Assembly (NCBI GenBank): GCA_913046025.1
Contig: CAJWRP010000039.1
Span: 1-10,934 of the forward strand
Reading direction: 5' to 3'
Source: an uncultured Chloroflexota bacterium
GTDB taxonomy: Bacteria; Chloroflexota; Dehalococcoidia; SAR202; UBA11138
DNA: 10,934 nucleotides
Positions 6,635 to 10,934 of the stretch are shown here, in pieces (position 1 is the first letter of the stretch; every line of letters starts with the position of its first letter). The notes beneath the pieces were generated by a model. It made no database searches. It was not told the origin of the DNA and saw only the letters and a list, made by a program, of their open reading frames with translations. A program made the translations under genes and the position numbers.

Positions 6635-7396
6635 ATGGCAGAAGAGAAAAAATGGGGAATGCTGGTCGATATCGACAAGTGTATCGGCTGTCAGGCGTGC
6701 GTCGTTGCATGCCAGTCTGAAAACAACGTCCCCATAAACGAGGAAGGCCACTTCAACCAGCGGCGCGCTATCGAATGGATTCGAATTGAGCGCTATTGGG
6801 AAGGGGAATTCCCCAACGTTAAGGCCAGGTTTATGCCTGTGTTTTGCCAGCAGTGCGACGATGCGCCTTGCGAGCCTGTCTGTCCAGTATTTGCAACTTA
6901 CCACAACAGCGAGGGCTTGAACGTTCAGGTTTACAACCGCTGTATTGGCACCAGGTTCTGTGCGAACAACTGCCCATACCAGGCTAGGTTCTTTAACTTC
7001 TGGGAGCCAGAGTGGCCGGAAACCCTTAAGAACCAGCTAAATCCAGATGTCACAGTAAGAAGCAGGGGCATCATGGAAAAGTGTACCTTCTGCGTGCAGC
7101 GAATCCGACGGTCAACTCGAGAAGCTGCCAGAGATGGTGAAGTAGTGGAAGACGGGGACAGAGGCATCAGCCCTGCCTGCGTAAATGCCTGCCCTACGCA
7201 CGCGCTGATGTTCGGCAATATTGATGACACCGAAAGCAATATTTCCCAAGAGATTAAAGAAGCAACTCGAAGGCGTCCGGTGTCAGATCCTGCAGGTAGA
7301 GGATACAAGGTGCTTGAGCACCTGGGAACGAATCCCAATGTTGTATACCTGAAGAAGGTCGACAAGACGGCCGAGGAACACAACGTACATGGCTAG
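6635..7396 (+). CDS. actB2: Iron-sulfur ferredoxin-type subunit of alternative complex III, ActB2
   Basis: Counting from ATG 6635 the product has 253 residues; an in-frame ATG at 6587 would add 16 residues that do not look like the family. The preferred start gives MAEEKKWGMLVDIDKC, typical of this subunit. Four ferredoxin-like Cys groups are seen: Cys16/19/22/26, Cys71/74/79/83, Cys103/109/113 and Cys150/153 with Cys182/186. The third group reads CIGTRFC, with Thr106 where a fourth Cys ligand would be, which predicts one 3Fe-4S and three 4Fe-4S clusters, the known ACIII set. These clusters form the wire from the quinol site in the membrane subunit to the ActA haems. The last eight bases overlap the start of the next gene, indicating translational coupling. 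Confidence 0.92.
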   Translation: MAEEKKWGMLVDIDKCIGCQACVVACQSENNVPINEEGHFNQRRAIEWIRIERYWEGEFPNVKARFMPVFCQQCDDAPCEPVCPVFATYHNSEGLNVQVYNRCIGTRFCANNCPYQARFFNFWEPEWPETLKNQLNPDVTVRSRGIMEKCTFCVQRIRRSTREAARDGEVVEDGDRGISPACVNACPTHALMFGNIDDTESNISQEIKEATRRRPVSDPAGRGYKVLEHLGTNPNVVYLKKVDKTAEEHNVHG

Positions 7397-8840
7397 TCAT
7401 AAGGGTAACGGTCACCACGTAGAGGGCATGTATGTGCCATTCACCTCTCCAACCGAAGTTGTGAATGACCTTGTAAACAATCACGCCAAAGTAACCGATA
7501 TGTGGTTGCGTGGAGTGGTCGCTGCCAGCATTTTACTTGTGCTGGGCATAATTGGATTTGTCATGAATTTGGTGGAAGGCGTGAGCGACCGAGCTGTTTG
7601 GGCTTATTACGTATTGATGTTCAGTTTTATTTTGACAACGGCTTCAGCAGCTCCAATGGTGGCAATCGCCACAAGAATGGCCAATGCTCATTGGCGGCGT
7701 CCGATATCCCGCGTGGCGGAGCTTTGGTCGGCTGCTGGCCTATTCAGTCTGTTGCTCTTCATTCCTATGCTGTGGATATTGCCGCCGCTGAACGACGGAC
7801 GACGCAGCCTCTGGTTCTACGATATCAACGATGCCTTCTTTAGCCGCGTGCCTATATATTCGCCGCACATCTGGATGTCGGCGGCCATATTGGCGCTGGT
7901 GTCTCTAGGCGTCATACTGCTCTGGTTATCTGCCATGCCTGACTTGGCTCTCATGCGAGAGCACAGCACGGGTTGGAGGCAGAAGTGGGCGGCCCGTCTT
8001 TCTCGTGGATGGATAGGTTCGACGGGACAGTGGAATATGCTGCACCATCGAATGGGTGTTGTGGGCGCCTTCTATTTCATGATGCTTGTGTTTGTTCACT
8101 TCCTGGTGAGCACAGACTTTTTGATGGTTCTAGTACCGGGCTGGATTGACTCTCTCTACCCCCTGACCCATGCGGCTAACTCGCTTCAGGCAGGTGTGGC
8201 GACAGTTATTTTGACCATGTTCTTCCTGAGGAAGTTCGGCGGGTACCAGGATTACATCACGCTGGACCAGTTTTGGGCGCTGAGCAAACTGCTGTTTGCG
8301 CTTTCACTGCTCTGGTTCTGGTTTTGGTTCTCCAGCTTCAACGTGTTCTGGTATGGCAAGAAGCCTGCCGAGCAGGCTGTCTTAGGCTACCTGATGACAG
8401 GTGCTTACCAGCCGGCGTTCATGGCAGGGTTTGTTCTTAGCTTTCTGACGCCAATGTGGTTCATGATGTGGAACCGAGTTCGGAAGAGCTTCTGGGGCCC
8501 GGCCGTTATGTCGGTATCAGTTCTAGTAGGTACCTTCTTCGATAAACTTAGATATTACGTCCCGGCTTGGTCTGTTAACGATATCGGCATTGTGCAAAGG
8601 ATAGGTGAACCGGGGGCAGCCCACGAGTTGGCCTTGGACAACCTGCCTAAGGTTAATATGCCGGGTGTTGCTGACGTGTTCATCGTGCTAGGTGTTATCG
8701 GAGGCGCAGTTCTTTTCTACCTTCTGGCCTCCAGAATCATCCCGCCGGTCAACATTTGGGAACAGAAAGAATTGGTATTGTACAAGTTCCATAAGGCTTA
8801 CCACCGGACAGAAGTTCTGGTTTTGGGTAAACCTCGATAA
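7389..8840 (+). CDS. NrfD-family polytopic membrane subunit of alternative complex III, ActF-like
   Basis: The 483-residue protein has about ten membrane helices (near 39-61, 69-95, 112-133, 159-182, 222-248, 259-280, 299-321, 342-362, 371-391, 427-449) and a cytoplasmic-type polar N-terminus. It belongs to the NrfD/PsrC group, which forms quinol sites or proton paths. It lacks the ActC signature seen in the next gene. The segment FWALSKLLFALSLLWFWFWF followed by SSFNVFWY resembles the ActF part that reads as DLGKLLFAF...F...WY, so I take it as the ActF counterpart. The ActF assignment rests on remembered family patterns. ATG 7389 lies inside the end of actB2 and has GAGGAA at 7373-7378. In most described operons ActF is encoded after ActE, so its place directly behind actB2 is unusual. 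Confidence 0.8.
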   Translation: MASHKGNGHHVEGMYVPFTSPTEVVNDLVNNHAKVTDMWLRGVVAASILLVLGIIGFVMNLVEGVSDRAVWAYYVLMFSFILTTASAAPMVAIATRMANAHWRRPISRVAELWSAAGLFSLLLFIPMLWILPPLNDGRRSLWFYDINDAFFSRVPIYSPHIWMSAAILALVSLGVILLWLSAMPDLALMREHSTGWRQKWAARLSRGWIGSTGQWNMLHHRMGVVGAFYFMMLVFVHFLVSTDFLMVLVPGWIDSLYPLTHAANSLQAGVATVILTMFFLRKFGGYQDYITLDQFWALSKLLFALSLLWFWFWFSSFNVFWYGKKPAEQAVLGYLMTGAYQPAFMAGFVLSFLTPMWFMMWNRVRKSFWGPAVMSVSVLVGTFFDKLRYYVPAWSVNDIGIVQRIGEPGAAHELALDNLPKVNMPGVADVFIVLGVIGGAVLFYLLASRIIPPVNIWEQKELVLYKFHKAYHRTEVLVLGKPR

Positions 8841-8873
8841 TTTTGAGTATGCAAAGGGTGGAGTAGCTGCTAA

Positions 8874-10253
8874 ATGCAGGATCACGTCCAACTTAGTCAA
8901 ACAAAAATAAACGACGACCTTTTGGCTGGCGTACTGGGTATGCCCAAATGGTGGCTGCCGGCGGTCGCGGTCCTTGTGCTGATAATATTCACAGGCCTCG
9001 GTGCCTACGGCTATGAGCTAAATAAAGGGCTTGGCGTTGCCGGTCTTAACAGGCCAGTTTTCTGGGGCTTTTACATAACAAACTTTGTTTTCTGGATTGG
9101 CATAAGCCATGCGGGCATAATGATTTCAGCTATCTTGCGTCTTACTCAGGCTGAGTGGCGCAGGCCGGTTACACGCGCTGCAGAAGTGATGACGATCTTC
9201 TCATTAATGGCTGCCTTGTCCAACATCATGTTCCACGTTGGTCGACCCTGGAGACTGTTCTGGGTATATCCATACGACTTTTCCCGGGGCATTTTCATGA
9301 ACATTCGGTCCCCATTCGTATGGGACCCCAGCGCTGTAATGACTTACCTCATCGGCAGTTCGCTGTTCGTCTATGTCGCTCTTATACCTGACATCGCCGT
9401 TGTGAGAGACAAGGCGACAGGCAAGTATGCTCCGAAGATCTATGGAGTACTCTGCCTCGGCTGGCGTGGTACTCCTAGACAGTGGAAGCTACAGGCCATA
9501 GCGGGCATTCTGCTTTCCGCTCTTGTACTGCCCGTGTTCGTCTCAGTACACAGTATCGTGTCATGGGACTTCGCAGTTGCGATCGGTGTTGAGGGCTGGC
9601 ACTCGACCATATTCGCGCCATACTTCATTATCGGAGCTATTCACTCTGGTGTGTCGGCAGTTGCGATGATCATGGCCTTGGCTATCTGGCTATGGAAGCT
9701 TGATAAGTACCTTCGCCCTGACCATTTCGACGCAATTGGTAGGCTGCTTATCGTCGTAGCTGTTACGTGGTTTTTCTTCTTCTTCGTAGAGTGGATTTTC
9801 GCTCTCTATACCTTGGAAGGACCGGAACTGGCGTTGAGAGAGTTCCAGGTATTCCAATCGCCAAATATGTGGCTGTTCCTGTTCTTCTTGTTAACAGCCT
9901 TCTTCATACCTGTACCTATGTGGATGTTCAAGAGGGTTCGGCGTAGCCCGATGCTCATGTTCTTCTCGACGATTCTTGTTAACGTAGGCATGTGGTTGGA
10001 ACGCTTCCTGATAATAATTCCAGGTCTGGCTCGTAGGACGCCTTTCTCCTTCGATTGGGGTACGTACAGCCCCAGCATTATCGAGATTTTGATTGTTCTT
10101 GAAACCTTTGCTTTTGTCGCACTGGGCATGCTTCTTTTCGCAAAATTCTTCCCGATAATTCCTATCTTCGATATGAAAGAGGGCATGGAGGTCCGTGAAG
10201 AGATTAAGATAGGGCGGCGAATTGTACCGGCGAGTATACGAGAAACGCCGTGA
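8874..10253 (+). CDS. actC: NrfD-family quinol-oxidising membrane subunit of alternative complex III, ActC
   Basis: The 459-residue polytopic protein carries the ActC signature around residues 53-80 (LGVAGLNRPVFWG, then YITNFVFWIGISHAG), FHVGRPW at 120-126 and IPDIAVVRD at 171-179. His79, His121, Asp173 and His226 are polar residues in or near helices and are candidates for the quinol site or proton path, though I cannot assign them individually. About ten helices are visible. ActC is the NrfD-type subunit that contacts ActB2 and binds menaquinol or ubiquinol in known complexes. GGTGGAG at 8857-8863 serves as ribosome site, ten bases before the ATG. The spacer after the preceding NrfD-family gene is 33 bases. 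The two NrfD-family genes are only distantly alike in sequence, so this is not a recent tandem duplication. Confidence 0.9.
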   Translation: MQDHVQLSQTKINDDLLAGVLGMPKWWLPAVAVLVLIIFTGLGAYGYELNKGLGVAGLNRPVFWGFYITNFVFWIGISHAGIMISAILRLTQAEWRRPVTRAAEVMTIFSLMAALSNIMFHVGRPWRLFWVYPYDFSRGIFMNIRSPFVWDPSAVMTYLIGSSLFVYVALIPDIAVVRDKATGKYAPKIYGVLCLGWRGTPRQWKLQAIAGILLSALVLPVFVSVHSIVSWDFAVAIGVEGWHSTIFAPYFIIGAIHSGVSAVAMIMALAIWLWKLDKYLRPDHFDAIGRLLIVVAVTWFFFFFVEWIFALYTLEGPELALREFQVFQSPNMWLFLFFLLTAFFIPVPMWMFKRVRRSPMLMFFSTILVNVGMWLERFLIIIPGLARRTPFSFDWGTYSPSIIEILIVLETFAFVALGMLLFAKFFPIIPIFDMKEGMEVREEIKIGRRIVPASIRETP

Positions 10254-10302
10254 TGATATTGATTAAATTCTTGAAGACAAGTAATTAGGACGGGGCTCAA
10301 TT

Positions 10303-10827
10303 ATGGCGAAAAGAAGTGTATTGGGTCTGTTTACTGAAGACCAGGTTGACGAAGCGGCTGATGCCATGGATGCTTTGGCTTCTGCGGGATACACCACAAA
10401 TGAATATGAGGTTCTGACTGGAACACCTTACCCGGAAGGAACCTTTGGCGAGCAGGAACCTAAGCACAAGCTATTTCGATGGCCGTTGACTGGAGCTGCC
10501 TGCGGGTTCATTGTAGGCTTGCTACTAACGGCTGGCTCCCAGTTGGCCTTCCCTTTGGTTACTGGTGGTAAGCCGATTCTTTCGATACCGCCCATGGCTA
10601 TCATCATGTATGAGGGCACCATGTTGGGTGCTATCATATTCACGATTATCGGCATTATTCTGGAATCCAGGCTACCTCGTATGTTTATGGGTGCATACGA
10701 TAAGCGGATCTCCGATGGCTATATTGGTGTGACTGTTACTACTGAAGAGGACAGAATCTCCAAGGCGGAGGAAGTGCTGAAACAGGCGGGAGCGGGAGAT
10801 ATTACACGTGGCTGGGAGAGCAACTAG
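10303..10827 (+). CDS. actD: DUF3341 membrane subunit of alternative complex III, ActD
   Basis: The 174-residue protein starts with a soluble alpha/beta part (FTEDQVDEAADAMDALASAG, residues 10-29, resembling a small ferredoxin-like fold). Two membrane helices follow (about 62-85 and 97-121), then a soluble C-terminal part (YIGVTV, 140-145) continues the fold. TGGKP at 87-91 followed by SIPPMAIIMYEGTMLGA is the DUF3341 pattern. ActD is a structural subunit without cofactors that packs against the NrfD subunits. A purine-rich site (AGGACGGGG, from 10287) precedes ATG 10303. The spacer from actC is 49 bases and shows no terminator. Confidence 0.9.
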   Translation: MAKRSVLGLFTEDQVDEAADAMDALASAGYTTNEYEVLTGTPYPEGTFGEQEPKHKLFRWPLTGAACGFIVGLLLTAGSQLAFPLVTGGKPILSIPPMAIIMYEGTMLGAIIFTIIGIILESRLPRMFMGAYDKRISDGYIGVTVTTEEDRISKAEEVLKQAGAGDITRGWESN

Positions 10828-10855
10828 CCAGATGAATTTCTCATTAGGCCGGAAC

Positions 10856-10934
10856 ATGAACAGGCTATGGATTACCAAGGTTCTTGTGTTGGGAGGGCTT
10901 GTCTCTGCAGCTTTGCTGGCGACGGCTTGTTACG
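10856..10934 (+). CDS. Lipoprotein, 3' partial, probably the monohaem cytochrome ActE
   Basis: Only 26 codons are visible before the right edge. They show a basic N-terminus (MNRLWITK), a hydrophobic core and a lipobox LATAC with the lipid-bearing Cys at residue 25, so this is an exported lipoprotein. An in-frame ATG at 10832 would add eight residues; 10856 gives the more usual signal length, while GGAG at 10815-10818 is far from either start. ActE, a monohaem cytochrome c lipoprotein, commonly follows ActD in ACIII operons. No CXXCH lies within the visible part, so that identity rests on position and the lipobox alone. Confidence 0.65.
   Translation, partial: MNRLWITKVLVLGGLVSAALLATACY

Noticed and set aside
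9806..10300. 164-codon minus-strand frame opposite the end of actC
   Set aside because: It is a by-product of the hydrophobic codons of actC, has no ribosome site and no recognisable domain.
1..10934. CRISPR array, tRNA, rRNA, insertion sequence or phage genes
   Set aside because: No spaced short repeats, cloverleaf-like sequence, transposase pattern or terminal inverted repeats were seen; the only direct repeats are the coding Sel1 units.

Overview
The window most likely comes from a member of the Chloroflexota, possibly a marine SAR202/Dehalococcoidia-type lineage. This is inferred from gene content, not from a marker gene. It carries an alternative complex III (ACIII) operon whose Mo-like and Fe-S subunits are separate genes. 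Next to it lies a mandelate-racemase-type enolase superfamily gene, a family known to be expanded in SAR202. All genes lie on the + strand. Coding density is high, and base composition is balanced except at the extreme left end, which is visibly A+T-richer in codon choice.

Left region (1-1622): the 3' part of a gene, open at the left edge, whose product joins Sel1 repeats to a truncated B12-binding/radical-SAM protein. The family resemblance is strong along the whole C-terminal part. However, the three cysteines of the CX3CX2C cluster motif are replaced by Ser, Pro and Ser, so it looks like a radical-SAM pseudoenzyme. The junction lies where a Sel1 unit and the radical-SAM N-terminus share an LGLAYL-like string.

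Middle (1623-3266): a spacer, an acid-sugar dehydratase-like enolase superfamily gene with a complete set of metal and catalytic residues, and a spacer of about 245 bases. The second spacer holds a hairpin, a near-consensus sigma-70-type promoter and a structured leader. A 16-base motif (14 of 16 identical) occurs in the leaders of both the enolase-family gene and the ACIII operon.

Right region (3267-10934): the ACIII operon. The order is a small two-helix membrane protein of unknown function, pentahaem cytochrome ActA (TTG start), molybdopterin-enzyme-like ActB1, the Fe-S ferredoxin subunit ActB2, an NrfD-family subunit resembling ActF, a second NrfD-family subunit that is the clear ActC, DUF3341 protein ActD, and the start of a lipoprotein that is probably ActE. 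Together these subunits would oxidise membrane quinol and pass electrons through the Fe-S chain and haems to a soluble or membrane electron acceptor, replacing the bc1 complex. ActB1 lacks a full Fe-S site, and ActB2 has the Cys-to-Thr change expected for one 3Fe-4S cluster, so the complex looks functional in the usual ACIII manner. The most unusual item in the window is the Sel1/pseudo-radical-SAM fusion.
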